NCBI RefSeq assembly: GCF_011397635.1 | Contig: NC_064752.1 | Coordinates: 3,541,501-3,605,500, forward strand | From: Epinephelus fuscoguttatus | Taxonomy: Eukaryota; Chordata; Actinopteri; Perciformes; Serranidae | Length of the DNA: 64,000 bases | Reading direction: 5' to 3' | Shown: positions 1 through 26,251 of the stretch, one piece after another | Layout: every line of letters begins with the position of its first letter | How positions within the stretch are numbered: position 1 is the stretch's first letter | Program-made: the position numbers and the translations under genes | The notes under the pieces: model-generated | Seen by the model: the letters and a program-made list of their open reading frames with translations, nothing else | Told to the model about the DNA's origin: nothing | Databases searched by the model: none

Positions 1-1135
1 TCACCATCATCTTCATCACCATCATCTTCATCATCTTCATCACCATCATCTTCATCACCATCATCTTCATCACCATCATCTTCATCATCTTCATCACCAT
101 CATCTTCATCACCATCATCTTCATCACCATCATCTTCATCATCTTCATCACCATCATCATCATCACCATCATCATCTTCATCACCATCATCTTCATCACC
201 ATCATCTTCATCATCTTCATCACCATCATCATCTTCATCACCATCATCATCTTCATCATCTTCATCACCATCTTCATCATCATCACCATCATCTTCATCA
301 TCATCACCATCATCTTCATCACCATCATCTTCATCACCATCATCTTCATCATCTTCATCACCATCATCTTCATCACCATCATCTTCATCACCATCATCTT
401 CATCATCTTCATCACCATCATCTTCATCACCATCATCTTCATCATCTTCATCACCATCATCATCATCACCATCATCATCTTCATCACCATCATCTTCATC
501 ACCATCATCTTCATCATCTTCATCACCATCATCATCTTCATCACCATCATCATCTTCATCATCTTCATCACCATCTTCATCATCATCACCATCATCTTCA
601 TCATCATCACCATCATCTTCATCATCACCATCATCATCACCATCATCTTCATCACCATCTTCATCATCATCACCACCATCATCATCATCTTCATCATCAT
701 CACCATCATCATCATCATCACCATCTTCTTCATCACCATCTTCTTCATCATCATCATCATCACCATCATCTTCATCACCATCATCATCATCTTCATCATC
801 ATCACCATCATCTTCATCATCATCACCTTCATCATCATCATCATCACCATCATCTTCATCACCATCATCTTCATGATCATCTTCATCATCTTCTTCATCA
901 TCATCATCTTCATCATCATCACCATCATCTTCATCACCATCTTCATCATCTTCTTCATCATCATCACCATCACCATCATCTTCATCATCATCACCATCAT
1001 CTTCATCATCATCACCACCATCATCTTCATCACCATCTTCATCATCATCTTCATGATCATCAACATCATCTTCATCACCATCATCTTCATCATCACCATC
1101 ATCATCATCACCATCATCATCTTCATCATCATCAT
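1..1135. repeat. TCA/ATC-rich trinucleotide array
   Basis: About 1.1 kb built from TCA, CCA and TCT triplets (CACCATCATCTTCATCA-like units). A block of about 300 bp is repeated internally: the variant CCATCATCATCATCACC occurs at 151 and 454, and CCATCTTCATCATCATCACC at 268 and 571, both 303 bp apart. Open frames here (for example poly-Ile/Phe on the plus strand) are composition artefacts. It probably lies in the last-but-one intron of aldh4a1. Confidence 0.95.
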
Positions 1136-1544
1136 GTGGCTGTCTCTGCTGTTACTCTTCCTCCCTGCCACATTATCAGACTTTCATCTATTGAAGAAAC
1201 GCGGCCAACAACAACGTTCCACTAATTCTGTAATAAACACGTTTCATTTCCTGCAGATTCTTCACGATGAAAGTCTTTTATTTTGTAATGCAAAAACTTT
1301 TATTGTGAAGAAGCAAAATAAGGAAACGTTGAGTTCTCATCAGCAGTAACTTCACACAACTTCTCATACGTCTGATGGTGAAGATGAAACAGTGAAATAA
1401 ATCAGGTATGTGAAGTAAAAACAGGACGCAGGAGAGAAACTAAACTTTAAACCACAGAGAGTTTCAGAGGTGAGTCTCCAGAACACACGGCCTGTTTGAG
1501 GGGGAGAGGGGCCTTTGGACCTACTGCAGAGAAGGTCCATTTTA
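1136..1544. other. no recognisable feature
   Basis: AT-rich unique-looking sequence between the trinucleotide array and a transposon remnant. I searched both strands for the two missing 3' exons of aldh4a1 (NFYINDK, GGARASG, TNDKPGG motifs) and found nothing. Confidence 0.5.
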
Positions 1545-1915
1545 GGGCTGAAACGATTACTCCAATAATTGGATCACTAAAAAGCTTCAACGCTTCGTTA
1601 AATCCAGCACAACTGTACAGCGCACTGTGTTTGGTGCGGATGGTTGTTTCTGTTGAACAGAACTTATGTCACTTTCTCTGTTGACAGCCGGCGCGGCTGT
1701 AACGTCGATGTGAAGCGCGGTTTGCAAGATGATGGAGGACGAGGGACAAGAAAACAGCGAGACACAAAAAGAGACACGCCAAGGAAAAGGACAAAGTGTA
1801 AAGTGTGGGATCATTACAAGTTCAAACAGTTCAGTGTGTGTTGCAAAACAGAGTTAGCGTGTCACGACAGCACGTCCTCAATAAGTAGGAATTACCGGAC
1901 ACTGACAACATGAGG
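1545..1915 (+). mobile_element. degenerate hAT-type remnant with BED-like zinc finger
   Basis: A plus-strand open stretch contains KVWDHYKFKQF followed by VCCKTELACHDSTSS. This resembles the BED zinc finger (W-x-H/Y-F, C-x2-C, H-x-stS) at the N-terminus of hAT/ZBED transposases. The final His is not clear, the upstream frames are broken, and no downstream transposase is visible. Read as an old non-functional fragment; other zinc-finger origins are possible. Confidence 0.4.
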
Positions 1916-2640
1916 CTGAGGCTGAGGCAGGATGACAGCTGTTAGAGATGCAACAAAGACGGAGGCACATGTGTTTTATGGATGAGAGATGGTGACGTCT
2001 GGTCAGCTGTTGTGAAATGTATCAACAACATCCTGTAAACAGACCTGACTGAGGCTCCAGCAGCACGTGTACTGGGCATCTCACCTACAGAGACTGAGCT
2101 GTCCTCTAAAGTACGTTCCTGGGTGAAACCACCCTCGTCACAGGGAACAGGACGGTGCACAGACATTGGAAGTCAAGAGAGAAAACCAGCCTCAGAGAGC
2201 GATGAGCTGGTGAGGACAGTTTCTGCTGAGCAGCTGATTCAGAGTTCATAATAGTGTAAAGGTTTCAGAAATATTTGGGGTCTCTGTCTGGAGACGTTCG
2301 GTAAAGATGATGATCGTGTCAGAGGATATCTGTGGGTCTCATCTTTGCTCTGTGTGCATTCATGTGTTCATGCTTAGTGTGAGAGCGTAACACACAGTAT
2401 GATGTGGTATAACTGTCACATGACAGCCTGTGTTACACACCGCTGAGAAGAATGTGCACGTCTCTTTCTTCTGTCCTTATTTTTTCTATCAGGTTCGTGT
2501 GCTGTTTGACCATCTGATGTTCTGTTTGTTCTAATGCTGGAAAACCAATAAAGACTTAAATCATAAAAAGAAAGGAGGGAAATATCTGCACGCATGTGCT
2601 GGTCTGACTCGTCCTACAGACGTGTGACTGTGGAGATGAA
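1916..2640. other. intron sequence, no feature recognised
   Basis: About 700 bp between the BED remnant and aldh4a1 exon 13. No exon of a known gene, RNA gene or clear repeat is recognised. Confidence 0.5.
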
Positions 2641-2649
2641 CGTGTCTCA

Positions 2650-16625
<13,976 letters not shown>

Positions 16626-16870
16626 GATTCTACCACAGGTGAAAACAGGTCAAGGTGAAGAAGAGGAGGAGGAGGAGGAGGAGGAAGACGAGAGAATCCA
16701 GCCTCTGACACACCTGATCACGGATCAATACCTGATCAGATAACACGTTAGTATCGACTGCGGGAGGACAGGCAGGTTCTCCTCTGACTACAAACCGGAC
16801 AGTACCAACTCTACCGGGGAGCGGGGGGGGGGCGGTTATATTTGAAAGCCACGTTCCCGCTCTTTGTCAA
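16626..16870 (-). promoter_or_regulatory. aldh4a1 5' UTR and proximal promoter region
   Basis: On the minus strand, sequence upstream of the exon 1 ATG has a pyrimidine-rich leader (CCTCCTCCTCCTCCTC, 16659-16684). Farther upstream is a G/C-rich block with a GGGGCGG box near 16833 and an AAATATAA motif nearby. The position fits a promoter; no transcription start can be fixed. Confidence 0.4.
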
Positions 16871-17132
16871 CTGTTGTTCACTTTAACGATCAGTAATTTA
16901 TGATAATTATTATACTTATAACGAATAAGCTTCTTTTTGAAAAAACTCGTTATTATGTGTCGAGAAAAGCTCCATCTGCACCCTGCGGAATGGAACCTTC
17001 CACAGGCGGGTCTGCCACTGGCCAATCAGCGAACAGTAAAGAATCCTCAGCCAATCACAGGCCACAGATGAAGGTTCTATTTCTGAGCCGCTTCTTGAAC
17101 CTTCGACGGTTTCATTGATCATTTCACCGCCT

Positions 17133-17159
17133 CACACACACACACGCACACACACACAC

Positions 17160-17244
<85 letters not shown>

Positions 17245-17249
17245 CACAC

Positions 17250-17298
<49 letters not shown>
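17133..17298. repeat. (CA)n microsatellite, about 165 bp
   Basis: Around 80 CA units with scattered CG interruptions (CACGCACA), upstream of the aldh4a1 promoter. Runs of His/Thr or Val/Cys codons across it are artefacts. Confidence 0.97.
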
Positions 17299-17299
<1 letters not shown>

Positions 17300-17300
<1 letters not shown>

Positions 17301-17875
17301 CACTGAGCAGCATTAAATAACCCTGTGAACATGTGTCAACCTGCTGCTGTTCATCACATTAACACTAGTTTCATATTCCTCTCTTTATTTATGTCCTTGT
17401 GCTGCTGAAACATTATGAGTTATTAGTATTATTGCTGTTGTTGTTGTTGTTGTTGTTGTTCCACCTGTTCCTCTAAACAGTCGTTAGTGTTTTGCTCCTG
17501 TAATCTCTGCTGCACTTCATGTTTAATGACCTGTAATGACAGAGAATGAACACTAGGTGGAGCCACAGCCTTCTGACTGACAGACACATCATCACTTCAC
17601 AAACTCAGCCGTTCATCTTCCACACAGCATGAACCTGTTTGAACCTGTTTGTTGTTGGACTCCAGTTGGTCTCCATGGAAACCAGACGGGGTTCCTGTAC
17701 CGGACGACCTGGACCAGTTCTCCTGACTGTATTTAAGAATCTGCACAACGAGGACACTCTTAATCTTCCTCAGTCACACAGTGATGAAGGTCTGTTCCCT
17801 CAAACAGGAGCTGCTCACTGTCCGCGGACACAAACAGGACTACATCATCATCATCATCATCATCATCAGCAAACC
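17300..17875. other. intergenic, short (GTT)n only
   Basis: Contains a (GTT)9-type run near 17434-17460 and a short (CAT)n at 17842-17868. Otherwise nothing recognised. Confidence 0.6.
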
Positions 17876-17879
17876 ATCT

Positions 17880-18600
17880 ATAACCGTCAGTGTCAATGAT
17901 GTCGTCTCCCCACAGGTGGGTTTCATTCAGGGAAATAATGTCTCCACCCAGTGACTATAAACTGTCCAACCATTCACAGTCTGATGTGCAAGTGAAACAG
18001 TCTCCTGTAACTCTTTGCTCACTAAATCTGAGGGTCTTCAGTCTTCACTCATCTCCCTCGAGGGTCTTCCCTCCGTAGCGCATCTCCTCTTCTTTTCATC
18101 CTCTCTGCACCCTTAGCCAGTATTTTGATGCCTCGGCCCTCGGAGAACATCATATTAATCTTTCCCAGTATGCTTCATTCTTGTCCTGGTGTAGCCTCCA
18201 GACGCACTTGCAGCCGGCCAGTCTCCAGGCTGTGCCCCTCTTTCATTTCTTTCTGGCATCTCTCCATTTCTGTCATGAGCAACTTCTGGCTCTCATGCAT
18301 CATCTTATCCAGTGACTTCTCCAAACTGTCGACCTTACTATGCAGCCTCTTATCAAAGCTAATCTTAAGGTTATCAGTTTTATAGTTTAATTTTTTGAGC
18401 TCTTCTTACCTGTCCGTTCGTCATATCAGCCGCATCTTTGTTGGACTTGCTGCGTAAAGCTCTTTCCAAACAACACAGCAGGCGGCTCTATTGTTTGTTC
18501 GTGCTGAAGACGACTTCACACGTTTCTTGCAAACAGGCCAAACAGGATCGGAGCCGAAAGATAAACTCAAGCTGTGTAAATTGCTCCGAGAACATAGTTT
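17880..18600 (-). mobile_element. degraded LINE fragment (coiled-coil ORF1-like and possible endonuclease)
   Basis: The minus strand reads LHSKVDSLEKSLDKMMHESQ then KEMKEGHSLETGRLQVRLEA, a heptad-like segment resembling ORF1 of L1-type elements. After stops comes GDIISLNETHLWGDDI, which resembles the xLxETHL motif of a LINE endonuclease. Several frameshifts; family uncertain. Confidence 0.4.
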
Positions 18601-19240
18601 TTTATCGTTTTAACGCTTTATTTTAACTTCCTCAACAAACACCGTCAGCGTGGTGTGTCAGCGTGGTGTGTCAGTGTGCTGGCTGGTTCACTAGGCTCTG
18701 TATTTTCAGACGCACATTCACACAGTATGAGCAAAGTCTTAATTTTATCCAGATGTGCTGTCATGATCCTCCTGATATGATCATGATCTGTTGAGCTGCT
18801 TCAGCCTGCAGAGACGATGAGGCTCAGATGTGATCATAGTTAGATAGTTATGATGCTCACGATCTGCCGGGTGTATTAACTGTTGAGCCATTCAGACGAA
18901 ATTTTGCTGACAAGAATTTGTTGACGTCCTTTTGTTTCATGACTTAAACTGACAATCTATACGACCAAAATATTCACGGTGAACTCTCTGTTCATTCTGC
19001 CCTGACGAGCAGAGACAAGATGAAACCACGACCGCATTAATCACAGGCGCCACCTCAAAGCACTGGTTCCTTTTTAACCAACTGACCTATGGCTAAGCCC
19101 CGCCCTCAGACGTGATGAGCCAATCACAGTGCGTATAGCCATCCCCATACACTGGGACATTCTCTGCCTGGACGTCCATTGAAATGCATTACAGAAAGTC
19201 AGTTTGTTGGGTTTTATGAGCTTTTTCTGAGATTTGAAGT
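18601..19240. other. intergenic, no feature recognised
   Basis: Unique-looking sequence up to the THAP exon. A short tandem CAGCGTGGTGTGT occurs at about 18646-18672. Confidence 0.5.
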
Positions 19241-19246
19241 TTAAAA

Positions 19247-19449
19247 ATGGTCAAACGGTGTGCATGGGGTACATGCAACTCTGACACAAGGTATCCTGAG
19301 AGGCTGGGCGACCAGGTGTATTTTTACACTTTAAACCACATCTCAAGCGAGAAAAGTGTCTCCTTTGGATAAAGTTGTGTGGTAACGTTAGACCACAACA
19401 TCAACTCAACGTGAATAAGATTAACAATGATGTCTACATCTGTTCTAAG
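19247..19449 (+). pseudogene. THAP zinc-finger exon with a frameshift
   Basis: From ATG 19247 it reads MVKRCAWGTCNSDTRYPERL, the start of a THAP C2CH domain. After VYFYTL the frame shifts by one base and continues KPHLKREKCLLWIKLCGN, then HQLNVNKINNDVYICSK, ending at a perfect donor AAG/GTAAGT (19449/19450). The domain is a sequence-specific DNA-binding finger found in THAP proteins and P-element-like transposases. A one-base loss plus an extra six bases after LCG argue for a decayed copy. No second exon (HF, AVPTIF box) is recognised downstream. Sequencing error at the frameshift is the main alternative. Confidence 0.75.
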
Positions 19450-19454
19450 GTAAG

Positions 19455-20580
19455 TCAACATTGTGTTTGAGGCAACATATTGTCACTTTGCTGCAAAGAA
19501 ATATAAAGTTATCTTTAACATCTCTAGCTAACGTTAGCTAAAGTTAGCCTAACGTTAGCTCCTAGCTGCGTTGTTCATCATGTCACCTTGTTTGCTGGGA
19601 GTTCATTAGCCTATTTTGTTCTAGTTTTGTACTTTGGTGATGGTACATCATTGTTAGCTGTTGTCCAAAGGGCTCTAGTTAAGCTAACGTTAACTTCTGG
19701 AGCTTAGCTTCATTAACTTATCTGTAATGGCAGAGATAACAAAGGTTGGCAAACTTTTGTGCCTTTGCTAACTGCCTTCATGTGTTTGACCCCTGACCTT
19801 TGGGTTTAATAAACTGTTTTGTGTTTTCCTCTGTTTTTGAACCAGATCGTTAAACCAGCATTCTCAGACGTAATAAATGTGTAGCCTTTACACCAGTTTA
19901 AAAAAGTTTGAACCTTTTGTTGGCTACAATGTGCCTCATACGTCTGCAGCCCGGTGCCTTTTCCTCTAAATCTTACCAAACATCATTAACAGTGACGTGT
20001 CTTGACTCTAGCTAGGCTGTAAGAGAATGTAATATTGTGTGTGCTTTCACCTCCAACGCTGCAAAATTAAAGCACCAAATAATCATCAGCAGTCCACTGC
20101 AGAATAGTTACTTTGTGGTTGGACATATTTATGACTGCTCATTAAGACCTACCTGTTGGTGATGCTGACAGGCTCATTTAGACTCAAAGTCTGTGTTACC
20201 TTCATTATGAGGCTCAAATATGTTTTTTGCAGCTCCAGACAGATTTCTTTGTCTTTTGATAGTAAAGATTGCCGACCCCTGGCAGAGTGGGGGGCCTATT
20301 GCTGACATAATCTAACCATCTGAGAGTGAAAAGTAAAACCACAGGTTATATTTTAATCAGAGTCTGCCTCTTGATCACCGTGATCTTCAAACTGGAAATA
20401 TTCTCCTTCTTCTTGGTTTACTAAGTTAGCCCTCTGAAAATGATGGTGGAGCATCTGGCATTCACGTTACTCTTCAAGGTTCAGGTTTGAAGCTACCATG
20501 AAGGCAGTGGTATCATATGAATCTGCTGATACCAAACATGTCATGCTAGCTCACTGAGAAAGAGGTTAAATGTCACTCTG
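19455..20580. other. intergenic or intron-like, TAACGTTAGC-rich
   Basis: 19520-19700 contains many short GCTAACGTTAGC-type palindromic words. No exon following the THAP fragment is recognised. Confidence 0.5.
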
Positions 20581-20582
20581 AA

Positions 20583-20956
20583 GTTCATTCATTCATTCAT
20601 TCATCTTCTAACCGCTTCATCCTCTTGAGGGTCGCGGGGGGGCTGGAGCCTATCCCAGCTACATCAGGCGAGAGGCAGGGTTCACCCTGGACAGGTCACC
20701 AGACTATCACAGGACTGACACATAGAGACAAACAACCATTCACGCTCACATTCACACCTACGGACAATGTAGAGTCACCAATTAACCTGCATGTCTTTGG
20801 ACTGTGGGAGGAAGCTGGAGTGCCCGGAGAGAACCCACGCTGACACGGGGAGAACATGCAAACTCCGCACAGAAGGGCTCCCACGCCCGGGATCGAACCG
20901 GCAACCCTCTTGCTGTGAGGCGAGAGTGCTAACCACCACACCACCGTGCCGCCCCA
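20583..20956 (-). mobile_element. full-length-looking tRNA-type SINE
   Basis: On the minus strand: head GGGGCGGCACGGTGGTGTGG with AGCACTCTCGCCTCACAGC, B box GCCGGTTCGATCCCGGG, body GTTTGCATGTTCTCCCCGTG and AGTCCAAAGACATGCAGG, tail (GAAT)n (TTCATTCATTCATTC on the plus strand at 20587). This is a very common teleost SINE. Confidence 0.9.
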
Positions 20957-21374
20957 CTCTGAAGTTAAACTGTTTTAACCACAAGATCTACAGCACCTCA
21001 CAGTGAAAGGATATCTTGTAATAGCTGTCAGTAGCGTCTTCATGAGCTCAGTAACATTAACAGGAGATGATGAGGGACCTGCAGCTGCTTCACTCTGTAG
21101 CACCAAATGGTCCATGACGTTAAGCTTTGCTGTTGTTGACTGGTGCAAGATATAATGCCATACAACACTGCAGCTAAACACTTTGTTTAATGTATGATTA
21201 CTGCTGAGTGGACTTTATACAGTCAGGACAAATGTCCTTCATCAGAATCCATCACAGTGTCAAACTGTCTGAGAAAATTAAGACTATCATCACACTAAAC
21301 TTTAATCTGAGTTCCTCTGAGCTCTAAATCTGGACTCAAACTAAACAAAGACTAAAATGTGACTTTGAACCAAC
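20957..21374. other. intergenic, no feature recognised
   Basis: Unique-looking DNA between the SINE and the array. Nothing coding seen. Confidence 0.5.
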
Positions 21375-23943
21375 TGCTCAACACTGAACACAACACCGAA
21401 CACCGAACACAACACTGAACACAACACTGAACACAACACTGAACACAACACCGAACACCGAACACAACACTGAACACAACACTGAACACAACACCGAACA
21501 CAACACTGAACACAACACCGAACACAACACTGAACACAACACTGAACACAACACTGAACACTGAACACAACACTGAACACAACACTGAACACTGAACACA
21601 ACACCGAACACAACACTGAACACAACACTGAACACAACACCGAACACAACACTGAACACAACACTGAACACTGAACACAACACTGAACACAACACTGAAC
21701 ACTGAACACAACACTGAACACCGAACACAACACCGAACACAACACTGAACACTGAACACAACACTGAACACTGAACACAACACTGAACACAACACTGAAC
21801 ACTGAACACAACACTGAACACAACACTGAACACCGAACACAACACTGAACACAACACTGAACACTGAACACAACACTGAACACCGAACACAACACTGAAC
21901 ACAACACTGAACACTGAACACAACACCAAACACAACACTGAACACAACACTGAACACAACACCGAACACAACACTGAACACAACACTGAATACTGAACAC
22001 AACACCAAACACAACACTGAACACAACACCGAACACAACACTGAACACTGGACACAACACCAAACACAACACTGAACACAACACTGAACACTGAACACAA
22101 CACCGAACACAACACTGAACACTGAACACAACACCGAACACAACACTGAACACTGAACACAACACTGAACACAACACAACACTGAACACTGAACACAACA
22201 CTGAACACAACACTGAACACTGAACACAACACTGAACACAACACTGAACACTGAACACAACACCGAACACAACACTGAACACTGAACACAACACCGAACA
22301 CAACACAACACTGAACACTGAACACAACACTGAACACAACACTGAACACTGAACACAACACTGAACACAACACTGAACACAACACCGAACACAACACTGA
22401 ACACTGAACACAACACCGAACACAACACTGAACACAACACTGAACACTGAACACAACACTCAACACAACACCGAACACAACACTGAACACAACACCGAAC
22501 ACAACACTGAACACAACACTGAACACAACACCGAACACAACACTGAACACACAACACCGAACACAACACTGAACACAACACTGAACACAACACCGAACAC
22601 AACACTGAACACAACACTGAACACCGAACACAACACCGAACACAACACTGAACACAACACTGAACACTGAACACAACACCGAACACAACACTGAACACAA
22701 CACTGAACACTGGACACAACACCAAACACAACACTGAACACAACACTGAACACTGAACACAACACTGAACACAACACTGAACACTGAACACAACACCGAA
22801 CACAACACTGAACACAACACTGAACACAACACTGAACACTGAACACAACACCGAACACAACACTGAACACTGGACACAACACCAAACACAACACTGAACA
22901 CAACACTGAACACTGAACACAACACCGAACACAACACTGAACACAACACTGAACACTGAACACAACACCGAACACAACACAACACTGAACACAACACCGA
23001 ACACAACACTGAACACAACACTGAACACAACACTGAACACTGAACACAACACCGAACACTGAACACAACACCGAACACAACACTGAACACTGAACACAAC
23101 ACCGAACACAACACTGAACACAACACTGAACACAACACCGAACACAACACTGAACACAACACTGAACACTGAACACAACACTCAACACAACACCGAACAC
23201 AACACTGAACACAACACCGAACACAACACTGAACACAACACTGAATACAACACCGAACACAACACTGAACACACAACACCGAACACAACACCGAACACAA
23301 CACTGAACACAACACTGAACACAACACCGAACACAACACTGAACACAACACTGAACACAACACTGAACACCGAACACAACACTGAACACAACACTGAACA
23401 CTGAACACAACACTGAACACAACACCGAACACAACACTGAACACAACACTGAACACAACACTCAACACAACACCGAACACAACACTGAACACAACACCGA
23501 ACACAACACCGAACACAACACTGAACACAACACTGAACACTGAACACAACACCGAACACAACACCGAACACAACACTGAACACAACACTGAACACTGAAC
23601 ACTGAACACAACACTGAACACAACACCGAACGCAACACTGAACACAACACTGAACACTGAACACAACACTGAACACAACACCGAACACAACACTGAACAC
23701 TGAACACAACACTGAACACAACACCGAACACAACACTGAACACTGAACACAACACCGAACACAACACTGAACACAACATTGAACACTGAACACTGAACAC
23801 AACATTGAACACAACACCGAACGCAACACTGAACACAACACTGAACACAACACTGAACACAACACCGAACACAACACTGAACACGACGCCAAACACAACA
23901 ACGAACATAACACCGAACACTGAACACAACGCCGAACACGACA
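21375..23943. repeat. 2.6 kb minisatellite of 12-bp and 7-bp modules
   Basis: Made of GAACACAACACT (12 bp), GAACACT (7 bp) and occasional 17-bp versions, differing by whole ACAAC steps. The junction is either ACTGAAC or ACCGAAC. Because no module has a stop codon on the minus strand, all three minus frames stay open, up to 853 codons of Val/Phe/Ser/Cys/Gln; this is not a protein. Confidence 0.97.
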
Positions 23944-23949
23944 CCAGGA

Positions 23950-24840
23950 GAGAAGTTTGCTACATTTATGTTTATTGAAATAAGTTGATGGTCTGAAAGA
24001 AAATCAGATAGCTGGCACTATAAAGGTGCAGCTGCAGCTGGGTGCAGACAGGGAGAACTGAACAAAAGGGCCAGCCTAAATAGACTCAGTCTCCTAGTCA
24101 GCACAGGTGTGAGTCAATCAGGTGATCAACCTACATGGATCAACAACAGGATCAACAGGAAACACCAAAATACAACAGGATGTAAACCCTGAATGTCACA
24201 AACAGACTGCAGTGTGTTGAGATAGAAGAATGTTCCTGACCATGTGCTGCCATCACGTCATCCATCTCATCGCTCTTGTGATTGATTTGAGCTCGTCTAT
24301 CTGAACAGGTCTCCACGCTGTGGAGCCAGATGAGCCTCCTGCACCCAAAATGCTGTCACAACTTTCACCTGTAAATGACAACGCAGCCTCCATAATGATC
24401 AACTGGGAAAGAGACAGGAAAAGGGCGTGGAGAAAACAAAAACCCTGAATCTGACCCCAAATCACTGATACTGATTCACACGTGACCAGCTCTGTCACAT
24501 GACCTCTGTGTTTGGTGAATTCACCTGGGATTAAGATCACAGACAGCAGACAGTGTTAACCACAGACGGTGTTAACCACAGACGGTCATAGGACCTTATT
24601 TGTCTCTTGCTTTAATGATTAATCTATATTTACAACTAATAAAAACACAGATCAGCTCCAGAAGCAGCCGACACACATCTGAACAACACTGACGTTAAAC
24701 TCCTTGAGTTGAAGAGCTGAGACGTAAAATCACACAGGTGTTTAACTTCAGCGACGATCAGAGCGCATGTTGGATTCTACAAGTCTCTGCATGTTGAGCT
24801 TCAGCTTCATCTTTGATGTTACACTGAAGAACAACACAAA
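23950..24840. other. intergenic, no feature recognised
   Basis: Contains a 95-codon minus-strand open frame (24253-24540) with no recognisable homology or exon signals; treated as chance. Confidence 0.5.
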
Positions 24841-24842
24841 GA

Positions 24843-24860
24843 ACACACACACACACACAC

Positions 24861-24902
<42 letters not shown>

Positions 24903-24942
24903 TGTGTGTGTGTGTTCCTGCAGCAGAGCTTCCTCCTGCAGG

Positions 24943-24986
<44 letters not shown>
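24843..24986. repeat. (CA)n-(GT)n-(CA)n with palindromic centre
   Basis: (CA)n, then about 25 GT units, then GTTCCTGCAG - 12 bp - CTGCAGGAAC, then about 21 CA units. The (GT)n plus GTTCCTGCAG pairs with the following CTGCAGGAAC plus (CA)n, giving a stem of roughly 50 bp with a 12-bp loop. Confidence 0.9.
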
Positions 24987-24989
<3 letters not shown>

Positions 24990-24990
<1 letters not shown>

Positions 24991-26250
24991 GCCGCAGTAA
25001 AAACTCTTTACCTATGAAAATAGACTGATCTGTTTCACAAGCTGTAAACGTCACTGCCCACATCTTTCCTCGTGTCCTTTATGATGTCACAGGTACAGCC
25101 AATAGATGACACCCTGGTATCGTATTTCCATGACTGCTGATCGGAGCTGTTAAATCCCTGCAGGGTCGTTTGTCCTGGGAGTGAATGCCAGTTGTTACCT
25201 TTCCCACTGCTGACAGAGAAACACAGAGACCAGCTGTACACACTGATCTGCAGCACACCTGGTGCAGACTATTTACTGGAGTCGTAATAATTACAAGCAC
25301 GCCCGTTCCCAGCTTTCAATGTCCAATAGTCCACCAACATTTATCAACGAAAATCAAACATAGATTTTGTCTTAGTTTTTATTATGAAGATCTATTTTTA
25401 GCTTCTCATCGTCTCGTGTTCGTCATGGAAAAGTAATTTTGAACAGGTAGCAGAGTGAGAAACACCTGTGTGTGACCTTGCACAGGTAAACAGGTGAACA
25501 GGTGAACAGGTAGCAGAGTGAAAGCAGCGCCCTCTAAAGGCTCAGCTGTTCAGGACGGACACTTTGATACAAACTGTAAGGACAAACAGTTTCAGATTTC
25601 ACGTCTACATCCCATAATATCATCAACAGTTTCAGAGACTGCAGAAATCTCTGCATGGAAGGGACAAGGCCGAATGTGGGTGACCTTTGACCCCTCAGAC
25701 GTCACTGCATTACAAACCAACATGACTGTATAAAGGATATTACTACATGGGCTCAGGAACACTTTGGAAAACCACTGTCAGTAAATATACAGACGCCGTC
25801 TCTTTCAGGGACGTCCCGTCTTCTTCCAGTGAGACAATGAGACACATTGTGACGTGTTCCAACAGCGTGTCTTCGTAGTGACAGAGTGCAGGTACCAGAC
25901 TGACCTGCCTGCAGTCCACACCTGTCTCCCTCTGAACATGTGTGGAGCATGATGAAGCGTCGACCCCGGAGAGGTGCATCATGGGACTGTTGAGACGCTG
26001 AAGTCGGATAAACTTCAACAGTTCACAAACACTGACTGAGGTGATGATGTCACACAGTGACAGGAAACAGGCTCCTGTCACAGCTTTATTAAACCTGCTG
26101 CAGAGTGACAAAGAACAATAAAGTTTATCAGTTTGAATGTTAAATATCTTTGGACTGTACTCAGGTGAATTCATTTAGAAACAGATTTACAGATCACTGC
26201 ACTCTGTTTTTATTTATGTTCCTACATAGCAGTTTTGGGAGTTTGGGTTT
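24990..26250. other. intergenic, one unassigned 143-codon open frame
   Basis: Minus strand 26174-25743 is open for 143 codons (ends VFQSVPEPM). An acceptor-like TCACTCTGCAG lies inside it. I recognise no domain. A short GTGAACAGGTAGCAGAGTGA tandem lies at about 25440-25525. Nothing else seen. Confidence 0.4.
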
Positions 26251-26251
26251 T

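Noticed and set aside
873-1349. 158-codon Ile/Phe-rich frame that looks like a membrane protein
   Set aside because: The hydrophobic run is the ATC/TTC trinucleotide array read in one frame.
20885-20956. tRNA gene on the minus strand
   Set aside because: This is the tRNA-like head of a SINE with a (GAAT)n tail.
21378-23939. 853-, 609-, 372- and 333-codon open frames on the minus strand
   Set aside because: All lie wholly in the 12/7-bp minisatellite; three frames are open at once because no module contains a stop on that strand.
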